This document shows positions 8,595 through 17,075 of a stretch of 64,000 bases of DNA, one piece after another. This DNA comes from Achromobacter spanius. Its GTDB lineage: Bacteria > Pseudomonadota > Gammaproteobacteria > Burkholderiales > Burkholderiaceae_B. Below the pieces are notes generated by a model. It worked only from the letters and a program-made list of their open reading frames with translations. It searched no databases and was not told the origin of the DNA. The DNA lies in contig NZ_CP034689.1 of the NCBI RefSeq assembly GCF_003994415.1, forward strand, positions 4,402,001 to 4,466,000, given 5' to 3'. The translations under genes and the position numbers were made by a program. Each line of letters begins with the position of its first letter. Within the stretch, counting starts at the first letter, position 1.

Positions 8595-9572
8595 CTACTC
8601 GAATCGAACGCGGGGGTCAGCCAGCGTGTAGGAAATGTCGGCCAGGATCAGCCCCACGATGTACAGCGCCGCGCCCAGGAACACCATGGCGCGCACCACG
8701 GAAAAGTCTTGCGCGTTGATGGCGTCGATGGTGTAACTGCCCAGCCCGGGAATGCCGAAGAACGATTCGGCGATCAGGCTGCCCATGAAGAGCAAGGGCA
8801 AGGCGGCGACGGTGCTGGTCAGGATGGGCAGCATGGCGTTGCGCAGCACATGGCGAAACAGCACCACGCGCTCGGCCAGGCCCTTGGCGCGCGCGGTGCG
8901 CACGTAGTCCTTGCCGATTTCTTCCAGGAACAGCGTGCGGTAGAAACGCGCTTCGGGACCCAGGCGGGAAATGATGGCGATCAGCACCGGCAGCGCCAGG
9001 AACTTGACCACGTCCAGCCCGCCCGAAAACCCCGAAAACGGCACCAGCCGCAACAGCTTGGCGAACACCCACTGGCCCGCGATGATGTAGAACAGGCTGG
9101 AAATCGACAGCAGCAGCACGCACACCACCACGCCCCAGAAGTCCAACCGCGTGGCGCGGAAATACACCAGCGTCAGCGAAAACACAATACTGACGAACAG
9201 CCCCAGCACGAAGGTGGGCACGGCCAGCGCCAGGCTGGGGCCCATCCGCGTCTGAATCTCGCGGCCGATGTCGCGCCCGCTATCCGACGCGCCAAAATCC
9301 ATGACCAACAGTGGCACCGAGCGCTGATAGAAGATGGTGTCGGTCAGTTGCGCCACGCCTTGCGCCTGAGCATTGAAGAACAAGGGCTTGTCGTAGCCGC
9401 GCTCGACCTTCCATTTTTCCACCGCGTCCTGGCTGGCGCGCTGCCCGCCGATGGCCAGGCGCGCCATGTCGTCGGGCGTGTTGACCGCGAAGAACAGGAT
9501 GAACGTTAACAGGTTCACGCCGATCAGGATCAGCACGCCATACAGCAGCCGGCGGATGACGTAGCCGATCAT
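8595..9572 (-). CDS. ABC transporter permease, OppB/YejB type
   Basis: This 325-residue inner-membrane protein has six predicted helices and starts MIGYVIRRLLYGVLILIGVN, the typical OppB/DppB N-terminus. It carries the EAA-type loop DYVRTARAKGLAERVVLFRH. It would pair with the OppC-type permease to form the channel. AAGGAG lies eight bases upstream of the ATG, and the gene overlaps the end of the substrate-binding gene by four bases (ATGA). Confidence 0.92.
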   Translation of the reverse strand: MIGYVIRRLLYGVLILIGVNLLTFILFFAVNTPDDMARLAIGGQRASQDAVEKWKVERGYDKPLFFNAQAQGVAQLTDTIFYQRSVPLLVMDFGASDSGRDIGREIQTRMGPSLALAVPTFVLGLFVSIVFSLTLVYFRATRLDFWGVVVCVLLLSISSLFYIIAGQWVFAKLLRLVPFSGFSGGLDVVKFLALPVLIAIISRLGPEARFYRTLFLEEIGKDYVRTARAKGLAERVVLFRHVLRNAMLPILTSTVAALPLLFMGSLIAESFFGIPGLGSYTIDAINAQDFSVVRAMVFLGAALYIVGLILADISYTLADPRVRFE

Positions 9573-11803
9573 GATTGATGCTCCTTGCGCCCGACCGGGC
9601 CGAAGGCGGTCTGGCGCTCACGGCGCTTGAGCGCGACGTAGGACGGCCAGATTGCCAGCGCCAGCAGCAGCACGAACAGACCGATCGGCCACCACCTTGG
9701 GACGTTCCATTCGTTGATCTTCTGCTGCCGGAGTTGCGGATCGATCTTCATGTACTGAAGCGTGTTGCGCACCATCTGCGTAGGCTTGGCGTTGCCGACC
9801 CACTGCTGGTAGGCGCCGCCCGACATCGGAAAATAGCCGAACATCCAGGGCGCGTCGCGCTGCACCACCGCCACCATCTTGGCGATCAGTTGTTCTTTCT
9901 CGGGGCCATCGTCCAGGAATTTCATCTGTTCGAAAAGCTTGTTGAATTCGGGGCTGTCGTAGTTGGCCGCGTTCTCACCGCCCCCGCGGGCCTTGGCGTT
10001 GGGGCCGTAAAGCAGGAACAGGAAGTTTTCGGCATCGGGATAATCGGCGTTCCAGCCCCACAGGAAAATCTGCGCCGCGCCGCGCTTCATCTTGTCCTGG
10101 AAGCGGTTGTAGTCGGTGGATCGCACGTCCAGTTGCACGCCGATCTTGGCCATTTGCCGGCGCATCCAGTCAAAGCGCGGGTTCGAGCCGCCGCCTTGCA
10201 TGGCGTCGTAATACAGCACCAGCGGCGCGCCGGTCTCGGCGCTGCGTCCGTTCGGGTAGCCCGCTTCGGCCAGCAGGCGCTTGGCCACGTCCACGGATTT
10301 GCGCACCGGCTTGCCGTCCACCAGGTTGTAGACAACCGGGTTCACCCCTTCGGGCGGCTCGCGGTAACCCAGCACACCCGGCGGCACCGGGCCTTGCGCC
10401 ACCGAGGCCTGGTCGTTTTCGAACACGGTGACGAATTCTTCCCAATCGAACACGATGCTGATGGCCTGGCGCAGCTTGCGGTTCTTTTCCGCCTGCTCGG
10501 GCGTGTCGCCCTTGCCCACCACCGGGTCCAGCCAGTTGAAGCCCATGTACCAGTTGGCGGTTTCCACCGTGGTGGGCAGGCGGATGCCGTGCTCGCGGTA
10601 CTGCTTGGCCTTGTCCTGGCTGTCGCCCGCGGCCACCAGCATGGCCACGCCGTATTCGCCGCGTTCGATCTGCGGCACGTCGTAGTAGCCCTGCATGAAT
10701 TTTCCGATCAGCGGGATGGCCTCTTTTTCCAGGCTGAACACCGCGCGGTCGATGAAGGGCGTGGGCTTGCCGCAGTCGGCCAACAGGCCGGCTTCCTTGT
10801 CGCCGGGCTCGCCCTCGCAGGGGTAGGCTTCGCCGTGGTAGTTGGGGTTGCGCACCAGCACGTGGCGGCGGTTCTGCAATGATTCCGCCATCATGTAAGG
10901 GCCCGTGCCGACCGGCCAGGTGTTCAAGGACAGGTCGTGCTCGGCCATGCCGGGCTGGTTGTAGAAGCGGTCGGCCTCCCAGGGAATGGGCGCCGTGAAC
11001 GTCATGGCCAGCCAGTATTTGAACTGCGGATACTTGCCTTTGACGCGGATGCGCAGCGTGTGCGGATCCAGCGCCTGCACGCCGGTAAAGCCGTCGGCCT
11101 CGCGCAGGTCCAGCCACGTGGCGGCGCCCCCGCCGGGAAGATCGCGGCGCGCGGCCTGGTCGCGTTGGCGCAGCCGGTCGCCATATTCCTGCATGCCCAC
11201 CACGTGGTCGGCCATTACCGAATAGATGGGCGACACGACGCGCGGGCTGGCCAGGCGGCGAAAGGCATAGACGTAGTCGTCCGCCGTCAGCTCGCGCGTG
11301 CCGGTGCGCGGAAAGTCGGGAATGTAGTACTTGTCCTTGAGTTCGCCGTCGGCAAGCGGGTAGTAGTCGTAGCTGCCATCCGCGTTGCGGGCAAAGGCCG
11401 GGTGCGGCTGGTAGCGCACGCCCGGCCGGATCTTGATGTCGTAAACGCTTTCGGCGATGGTTTCGCCCGGCGCATCGGCTGGCAGCGGCTGGCCCTGGGC
11501 GTCCAGATACTGCGGCGGATCGATGGACTGCGCGGCGCGCGGCACCAGTTCATAGGGCCGCTTCAGATAGTGATAGCCGTACAAGGGCTCGTAGATGTTG
11601 TACGTATAGGGCGTTTCGTCGCCGGAATAAGAGCTTGCCGGGTCCAGGTACTTGGGCGAACGCTGAACGAACGCAGAGTAGAACGTGTTCTGACTTTCGG
11701 CGCCGGACGGATACGGGCTGTTGATGGGCCCTTCTTTCGAGCAGCCCGCCAGCGCCAGCAACATCAGCATGGCTGTTGCCCCGAGCCGCTTCATAGCAAG
11801 CAT
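9569..11803 (-). CDS. ABC transporter substrate-binding lipoprotein (SBP_bac_5 family) with C-terminal membrane helix
   Basis: The 744-residue product begins with a lipoprotein signal peptide (lipobox LAGC, Cys21) and contains an oligopeptide-binding type fold (YEPLYGY, LTADDYVYAFRRLASP, PWMFGYFPMSGGAYQQW). It is longer than typical OppA/YejA proteins. Near the end, about residues 710-730 form a hydrophobic helix (IGLFVLLLALAIWPSYVAL) followed by LKRRERQ, a positively charged tail suited to the cytoplasm. The protein thus appears anchored at both ends, which is unusual for a binding protein. GAAGGGAAGG precedes the ATG. First gene of the importer operon; the ligand is probably a peptide or a modified peptide. 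Confidence 0.88.
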   Translation of the reverse strand: MLAMKRLGATAMLMLLALAGCSKEGPINSPYPSGAESQNTFYSAFVQRSPKYLDPASSYSGDETPYTYNIYEPLYGYHYLKRPYELVPRAAQSIDPPQYLDAQGQPLPADAPGETIAESVYDIKIRPGVRYQPHPAFARNADGSYDYYPLADGELKDKYYIPDFPRTGTRELTADDYVYAFRRLASPRVVSPIYSVMADHVVGMQEYGDRLRQRDQAARRDLPGGGAATWLDLREADGFTGVQALDPHTLRIRVKGKYPQFKYWLAMTFTAPIPWEADRFYNQPGMAEHDLSLNTWPVGTGPYMMAESLQNRRHVLVRNPNYHGEAYPCEGEPGDKEAGLLADCGKPTPFIDRAVFSLEKEAIPLIGKFMQGYYDVPQIERGEYGVAMLVAAGDSQDKAKQYREHGIRLPTTVETANWYMGFNWLDPVVGKGDTPEQAEKNRKLRQAISIVFDWEEFVTVFENDQASVAQGPVPPGVLGYREPPEGVNPVVYNLVDGKPVRKSVDVAKRLLAEAGYPNGRSAETGAPLVLYYDAMQGGGSNPRFDWMRRQMAKIGVQLDVRSTDYNRFQDKMKRGAAQIFLWGWNADYPDAENFLFLLYGPNAKARGGGENAANYDSPEFNKLFEQMKFLDDGPEKEQLIAKMVAVVQRDAPWMFGYFPMSGGAYQQWVGNAKPTQMVRNTLQYMKIDPQLRQQKINEWNVPRWWPIGLFVLLLALAIWPSYVALKRRERQTAFGPVGRKEHQS

Positions 11804-11926
11804 GGAAACCTTCCCTTCAAATCGTTGCGACAGAGAATAGCAAACGCCGGACGGGGCCAGTACCCTGGCATCCCCCTAGCGGGTAGCGGGGCGCCGTCGA
11901 GGGCGCCAGACGCCCGCTGGCCCGCA

Positions 11927-12613
11927 TCAGCCGCACTGGCGCTGACGCCAGCAGTCATAGCGCCACTTCCAGGGCTGCATGGCGGCGGGCTGCGCCCACA
12001 GGCCGCGCTTGGCGTCTTTGGCCTGGCGTTGCAGGCCAGGCAGGGCCTTGTCGCGCAGGTATGCGCCCTTTCTGGCGGTGTAGGCCCAGGCGTAGCCCGC
12101 TTCCACCTGCAAGCGGTTGGCAGAGCGCCCGTCTTCCAGGATCAGCGCGCATACGTCGCGGCCGTATTGGTCTTGTTCGTAGCACTGGGCGGTCAGGGTC
12201 TTGCCCGCCACCAGGTCGGCCAGATGCTTGCGCGAGGCTTCGGCATAGGGTTGGCCGGGCTGGTCGGCGCCGTGGCCCTCTTCGGGCGCATCAATGCTGT
12301 CCATGCGGATGCGGCGCTGGCCGCCGCTGGCGCGCAGCGTGACGGTGTCGCCGTCAGCCACGTTGACGATCGCGCCGGTCAGCGTGTAGCTGCCCGCCGG
12401 TATGCCGCCCGACAGCGCGGCGCCAGGCCGCGAGGAAGGCGCGGACGGCTGCGCGGGTGTGCTTTGGGATTGGGGTTGGCGCGAGGCCGGAGGGGAATCG
12501 CCGCGCCCCGAGGGCTGCAGCCAATTGACGATGGCGCCCGCCGCCGCAAGGATCAGGGCGACGATCAGGGCGGTCAGCTTGCCGCCGCCGCGAAATGGGG
12601 GTTTGCCACGCAC
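11927..12613 (-). CDS. Membrane-anchored thermonuclease (staphylococcal nuclease-like) family protein
   Basis: Taken from a GTG at 12613, with TGGAG eight bases upstream, the product has 228 residues. A single N-terminal membrane helix (about 13-31) is followed by a Ser/Pro/Gln-rich linker and an SNase domain. The catalytic pattern is present: GDTV (Ca-binding Asp), IRMDSIDAPE (Arg, Asp and Glu of the active site) and YGRDVC (second Arg). The family cleaves DNA and RNA; the anchor would place the domain in the periplasm. A longer reading from an ATG at 12703 is open but adds an Arg-rich stretch before the anchor and lacks a clear ribosome binding site. A C-terminal Cys/Trp-rich tail (WKWRYDCWRQRQCG) is present. 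Confidence 0.82.
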   Translation of the reverse strand: MRGKPPFRGGGKLTALIVALILAAAGAIVNWLQPSGRGDSPPASRQPQSQSTPAQPSAPSSRPGAALSGGIPAGSYTLTGAIVNVADGDTVTLRASGGQRRIRMDSIDAPEEGHGADQPGQPYAEASRKHLADLVAGKTLTAQCYEQDQYGRDVCALILEDGRSANRLQVEAGYAWAYTARKGAYLRDKALPGLQRQAKDAKRGLWAQPAAMQPWKWRYDCWRQRQCG

Positions 12614-12704
12614 CGGCCGGGCTCCAGATGAGAAACGCGGCAAGTGTGCCACAGGCCGGGCGCGTATTTGCAAAAAACCGTGGGCGAAAAAGCACGCCGG
12701 CACC

Positions 12705-12746
12705 AGCCCGCTATTGCAAGCCCGCTATTGCCAGCCCGCTACGCCC
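12705..12746. repeat. Three tandem copies of a 14-bp unit
   Basis: AGCCCGCTATTGCA, AGCCCGCTATTGCC and a diverged AGCCCGCTACGCCC follow one another between the nuclease gene and the corA-like gene. A partial fourth trace (TTTATTGCAAGCC) follows at about 12767. No function is visible. Confidence 0.6.
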
Positions 12747-12794
12747 ATCCGCGTTGGCCTGCCCTTTATTGCAAGCCGGCCATGGCCTGCCGCC

Positions 12795-13847
12795 CTACAG
12801 CCAGCCCGATTTCCGGAAGCGCCAGTAAAGAAGCGAGCAGATCGACGCAATGACGCCCAGCGTCACGGGATAGCCCCAGGGTGATTTCAGCTCGGGCATG
12901 AATTCGAAGTTCATGCCGTAAATACCTGCGATAGCGGTGGGCACCGCCAGGATGGCGGCCCAGGACGCCAGCTTGCGCGTGGTGTCGTTCTGCGCGGCCT
13001 GGCCGATCATCAGGCTGGCTTCGAACGCGAAGGCCAGCGATTCGCGCAGCGCATTGAAAAGTTCATCCACCCGCAACACCCGGTCGGCGACCTCGCCGAA
13101 GTACGGTCGGGCGTGTTCATCCACGGCGGACATTTCCACCCGCGCCAGGCGTCGGCAGATTTCGGCCATGGGCGACACCACGGTGTGAATGCGCAGCAGG
13201 TCGCGGCGCTGGCGGTACAGGCGGCGGATGTCGGAATCCTTGGCGCCACGGATCAGCAGCTTTTGTTCAGCGCCTTCCACCACGGTTTCGATCTTGCCGG
13301 CCGCCGCCACGTAGCGGTCAACCAGCCAGTCCAGCACTTCGGAAGCCACGTAGTCGCTGCCGCGCTTGAGCAGGTCGGGCGAGGCTTCCAGCCGTTCGCG
13401 CAGCGGGCTGTGTGCCGCCGTGGCGCCGCGCCGCACCGTGACCAGGAAGCCGTCGCCGATCAGTAATTGGGTTTCTCCAAAGACCGGGCGTTCAGCTTCG
13501 ACCTCGACCGTGATGGTCACGATAAGCACCATGTTGCCGTAGTCGATGATCTTGGGCCGCCGATGCGGTTCCAGCATCTCTTCCTGGTTCTTGTCGCAGG
13601 CGCCCAGTTCTCCGGCGACGCGGGCCAGCAGTTCGGGCGTAGGGTTGCGCAGGCCGATCCACAGCATGCCGGGCAGTTGAGCCGGCGTTTTGCTGTCGCT
13701 TTGCTGGTCGCTTTGGCTACTGAATTGGGCGATGTACTGGCCCACCTCGTCGATGGGCACTTCGCGGTCGCGGCGGCCGTTCACATAGGCAATCGACGCA
13801 ACCACCTCGCCCTTGTGGAGGTCGGCAAAATTCTCTTCAGCGGACAT
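12795..13847 (-). CDS. CorA-family (ZntB-like) divalent cation transporter
   Basis: The 350-residue protein has a long acidic/alpha-helical cytoplasmic domain and two C-terminal membrane helices joined by a loop. The first helix ends with the family signature YGMNFEFMPEL (GMN motif), and the protein ends in a basic tail (YWRFRKSGWL). CorA proteins form pentamers that carry Mg2+ or Co2+ in; ZntB relatives carry Zn2+. The sequence alone does not decide which. The ATG at 13847 is chosen because AGAGG lies six bases upstream; a GTG two codons earlier is too close to that site. Confidence 0.9.
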   Translation of the reverse strand: MSAEENFADLHKGEVVASIAYVNGRRDREVPIDEVGQYIAQFSSQSDQQSDSKTPAQLPGMLWIGLRNPTPELLARVAGELGACDKNQEEMLEPHRRPKIIDYGNMVLIVTITVEVEAERPVFGETQLLIGDGFLVTVRRGATAAHSPLRERLEASPDLLKRGSDYVASEVLDWLVDRYVAAAGKIETVVEGAEQKLLIRGAKDSDIRRLYRQRRDLLRIHTVVSPMAEICRRLARVEMSAVDEHARPYFGEVADRVLRVDELFNALRESLAFAFEASLMIGQAAQNDTTRKLASWAAILAVPTAIAGIYGMNFEFMPELKSPWGYPVTLGVIASICSLLYWRFRKSGWL

Positions 13848-13911
13848 GGACACCCTCTGGCAATGCGATCCGTGCCGAACAACTCATGGCATCGGGCGAT
13901 GATAGCCCAGG

Positions 13912-16029
13912 CTATGAGAACAGGCTGCGCACCCGCTTGGTCACGTCAATGGTGGGGGCCTGCGGTTCCTTGGCCGCGCCGCCGCCAGGCAGGTCGGCCA
14001 GCGCGGGCGGCTTGGGCAGGTGGTCGAACAGCGGCAGCATGGCATTGGTGATGTAGCGCGTGCGCGAACCGTAAACGTGGCGGTCGCCCATGCCGGTTTG
14101 CTGATGCACGTAGAAGCGCTGCGGCACGATCAATTGCAGGCGTTCCTTGGCGCGCGTCATGGCCACATACAGCAGGCGGCGTTCTTCCTCGATCTCTTCG
14201 GCGGTGCCGGTGCTCATGTCGGAAGGGATGCAGCCGTCAACCACGTTCAGCACATAGACCGCCTTCCATTCCTGGCCCTTGGCCGAGTGGATGGTGGACA
14301 GAATCATGTAGTCCTCGTCGCGCGAGGGCGCGCCGGATTCGTCGCTGGTGGCGTCGGGCGGGTCCAGCGTGAGTTCGGTCAGGAAGCGTTCGCGCGAGGG
14401 GTAGCCCGCCGCCAGCCGCACCAACTGGTCCAGGTCGGTCTTGCGCACGCGGGCGTCGTCATACAGGCGTTCAAGCTGGCCTGCGTACCAGCGCAAGGCC
14501 AGGTCCACGTCGGCGGGCCAGCGCAGGCCGGGGTCGCACAGCGCCGCATAGGTATCGGCGAACGCGCCCCACTCTTGCTGCGCCGCCGCGCCCGGTTTGA
14601 ATTCACGCAGCGCGCGCAACGGTTCGGCGCTGGCGGACATGGCGTCCATCAGCTTGCCGGCGGTGGCCGGGCCTATGCCGGGCATCAACTGCGCCACGCG
14701 AAAGCCCGCCATGCGGCCGCGCGGGTTCTCGGCCCAGCGCAACAGCGACAACAAATCCTTCACGTGCGCGGCTTCCAGAAAGCGCAGGCCGCCGAATTTC
14801 ACGAAGGGAATGTTGCGCCGGGTCAGTTCCAATTCCAGTGCGGCGCTGTGGCTGGCCGTGCGGAACAGCGCGGCTTGCGACTTCAGCGTGGCGCCGCCTT
14901 CGCGCTGCGCCAGCACCTGGTCGGCCACCCAGCGCGCCTGCCCGGCTTCGTCGCTGACGGTGACCAGTTCCGGCAATTGCGACGACGCACGGTCGGTCCA
15001 GAGGTCTTTGGCGAAGCGTTCCGTGGCCAGCCCGATCACCGCATTGGAAGCATTCAGGATGGGCTGGGTCGAACGGTAGTTGCGGTCCAGCGTGATGACG
15101 CGGGCGGGCTTGGGAAACTGCGTTGGAAAATCCAGGATGTTGCGCACGGTGGCCGCGCGAAACGAATAAATGGATTGCGCATCGTCGCCCACCACCGTCA
15201 GGCCGCGCCCGTCGGGCTTCATGGCCAGAAGAATGGCGGATTGCAGGCGGTTGGTGTCCTGGTATTCGTCCACCAGCACATGGTCGAAGCGCGCGCCGAC
15301 ATCCGCCGCGATGCCGGGGTCAGACATCATTTCGGCCCAGTACAGCAGCAGGTCGTCGTAGTCCAGCACCTGCTGGTCCTGCTTGGCCGCCACATAGCCG
15401 CGAAACAGCGTCTTCAGTTCGTCTTCCCATTGCGCGCACCAGGGGAACGAGGTCTTCAGCACATCGGCCACCGGGCTCTGGCTGTTGACCACGCGCGAAT
15501 AGATGGCCAGGCAAGTGCCCTTCAGGGGAAAGCGCGACTTGGTCGACGACAGGCCCTGTTCGTGGCGGACCATGCCCATCAAGTCTTCGGCGTCGCCCCG
15601 GTCGTGGATGGTGAAGGCTTCCGACAGCCCGATGCGCAGCGCGCAATCACGCAGCAGCCGCGCGCCGATGGCGTGGAAGGTGCCCGCCCACGGCAGCGAC
15701 GGCGCCTGCTGCGAGCCGCGCAGGTTCATGACCCGTTGCAGCACGCTGCCCACGCGACGATCCATTTCCTGGGCCGCGCGGCGCGAAAACGTCAGCAGCA
15801 GCATGCGCTGCGGGTCGGCGCCGTTCAGGATCAGGTGGGCAACGCGGTGCGCCAGCGTGTTGGTCTTGCCCGAGCCCGCCCCGGCGATCACCAGCAAGGG
15901 GCCGTCGTCGCCCGCCGCCGCCCCGCCCCCAGGCGCGCTGACGCCGAATTCGGCGGCTTCACGTTGGGCGGGGTTCAGGTCGGCTAGGGGGTCGGGGCGG
16001 GAATTCAAAGGGGGATTGTGGTCGGACAT
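13912..16029 (-). CDS. UvrD/Rep-family superfamily 1 ATP-dependent DNA helicase
   Basis: The 705-residue product has all main SF1A helicase motifs in order. These are Q-motif LNPAQREAAE, Walker A GAGSGKT, LTFSRRAAQEM (Ia), VDEYQDTN (II, DExQ type), GDDAQSIYSFRAA (III), LDRNYRSTQPIL (IV), STIHSAKGQEWKAVYV (V) and LLYVAMTRAKERL (VI). It would unwind DNA 3' to 5' in repair or replication restart. The length fits short UvrD/PcrA-type helicases; it is not an exonuclease-fused RecB or AddA. The ATG at 16029 is used; a TTG six codons upstream is possible. It is divergent from the DUF72 gene. Confidence 0.92.
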   Translation of the reverse strand: MSDHNPPLNSRPDPLADLNPAQREAAEFGVSAPGGGAAAGDDGPLLVIAGAGSGKTNTLAHRVAHLILNGADPQRMLLLTFSRRAAQEMDRRVGSVLQRVMNLRGSQQAPSLPWAGTFHAIGARLLRDCALRIGLSEAFTIHDRGDAEDLMGMVRHEQGLSSTKSRFPLKGTCLAIYSRVVNSQSPVADVLKTSFPWCAQWEDELKTLFRGYVAAKQDQQVLDYDDLLLYWAEMMSDPGIAADVGARFDHVLVDEYQDTNRLQSAILLAMKPDGRGLTVVGDDAQSIYSFRAATVRNILDFPTQFPKPARVITLDRNYRSTQPILNASNAVIGLATERFAKDLWTDRASSQLPELVTVSDEAGQARWVADQVLAQREGGATLKSQAALFRTASHSAALELELTRRNIPFVKFGGLRFLEAAHVKDLLSLLRWAENPRGRMAGFRVAQLMPGIGPATAGKLMDAMSASAEPLRALREFKPGAAAQQEWGAFADTYAALCDPGLRWPADVDLALRWYAGQLERLYDDARVRKTDLDQLVRLAAGYPSRERFLTELTLDPPDATSDESGAPSRDEDYMILSTIHSAKGQEWKAVYVLNVVDGCIPSDMSTGTAEEIEEERRLLYVAMTRAKERLQLIVPQRFYVHQQTGMGDRHVYGSRTRYITNAMLPLFDHLPKPPALADLPGGGAAKEPQAPTIDVTKRVRSLFS

Positions 16030-16121
16030 GACGGCAAAGTAGGCCAAATGACTGGCTATTTATCCAGCTATCATAGCAGCGTAGCCGCCACGCCCCCCGC
16101 CTCATCCGTCGACCTTTCGCC

Positions 16122-17018
16122 ATGCGTATCCTGACCGGCACCGCCTCCTGGACCGACCCTACCCTGCTCGCCTGCGGGCGCTTTTACCCGCCTGACGTGC
16201 GTGGCGCCGAGGCGCGGCTGCGCTTCTACGCCACCCGATTTTCCATGGCGGAAATCGATTCCAGCTACTACGCCCTGCCCTCGGCCAACAATGCTTATCT
16301 TTGGGCGCAGCGCACGCCCGACAGTTTCGTGTTCAACATCAAGGCGTTCCGCCTGTTCACCGGCCACCAGACGCCGCTTGCCGCGCTGCCCAAAGACATT
16401 GCGCGCGAGCTGGAAGACTGGCCGGAACCCATGATCTACCACCACCACATGCCCGAAGACCTGCGCGACGAACTCTGGCGCCGATATCAACTGGCGCTGG
16501 AACCGCTGCGCATGCCGGGCAAGCTGGGCGCGGTGCATTTTCAGTTCCCCCCGTGGATCCGCCGTGACGCCCGAGGCCGCGCGCATGTGGCGGACTGCGC
16601 GCAGCGCATGCAAGAGCACCTGATATCCGTGGAATTCCGCCATCGCAGTTGGTTCGACAGCCCGGCGGCCATCGCGGACACGCTGGCGTTTGAACGCGAT
16701 CTGGGCGTGGTGCATACCGTGGTCGATGCGCCGCAGGGCTTCGACAACACGGTGCCCGCGGTGTGGGAAAGCACGCATCCCGACCTGACGCTGCTGCGCC
16801 TGCATGGGCGCAATGCGGCTGCGTGGAATGCGTCCGGCCCCGCTTCGTCCAGCCGTTTTCAATACGAATACACGGAACAGGAACTGGCGGAACTGGCCGA
16901 ACGCTACACGCGCCTGGCCGCGCAAAGCGCTCAGGCGCATGCGGTGTTCAATACCAACTTTGAAGACCAGGGCATGCGCAACGCCGCCGCGTTTGCCGCC
17001 GCGCTATTGCCTTTCTGA
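16122..17018 (+). CDS. DUF72 domain-containing protein (YecE family)
   Basis: The 298-residue protein fits the DUF72/YecE family, a TIM-barrel fold of unknown function. Family features are the N-terminal GTASWTDPTLL, the region RLRFYATRFSMAEIDSSYYALPS, FVFNIKAFRLFTGHQ and a late segment containing RLHGRNAAAWN. Family members often neighbour nucleic acid enzymes, and here the gene is divergent from a UvrD-like helicase. The function is not known and I do not propose one. It is convergent with the MocR gene; a short inverted repeat (CCTGAC/GTCAGG) around 17061-17079 overlaps that gene's end. Confidence 0.88.
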   Translation: MRILTGTASWTDPTLLACGRFYPPDVRGAEARLRFYATRFSMAEIDSSYYALPSANNAYLWAQRTPDSFVFNIKAFRLFTGHQTPLAALPKDIARELEDWPEPMIYHHHMPEDLRDELWRRYQLALEPLRMPGKLGAVHFQFPPWIRRDARGRAHVADCAQRMQEHLISVEFRHRSWFDSPAAIADTLAFERDLGVVHTVVDAPQGFDNTVPAVWESTHPDLTLLRLHGRNAAAWNASGPASSSRFQYEYTEQELAELAERYTRLAAQSAQAHAVFNTNFEDQGMRNAAAFAAALLPF

Positions 17019-17075
17019 TTGCCAACCGACCGCCTGCCTGATGGCCTTTCTGATAGGCCTGCCTGACCCGGCGCG

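Noticed and set aside
12614..12703. N-terminal extension of the thermonuclease to an ATG at 12703
   Set aside because: The extension has no good ribosome binding site, while GTG at 12613 has one and places the membrane anchor at the N-terminus. The longer form cannot be excluded.
12705..12746. Tandem 14-bp units considered as a CRISPR array
   Set aside because: The units abut with no unique spacers, are too short, and no cas genes are present.
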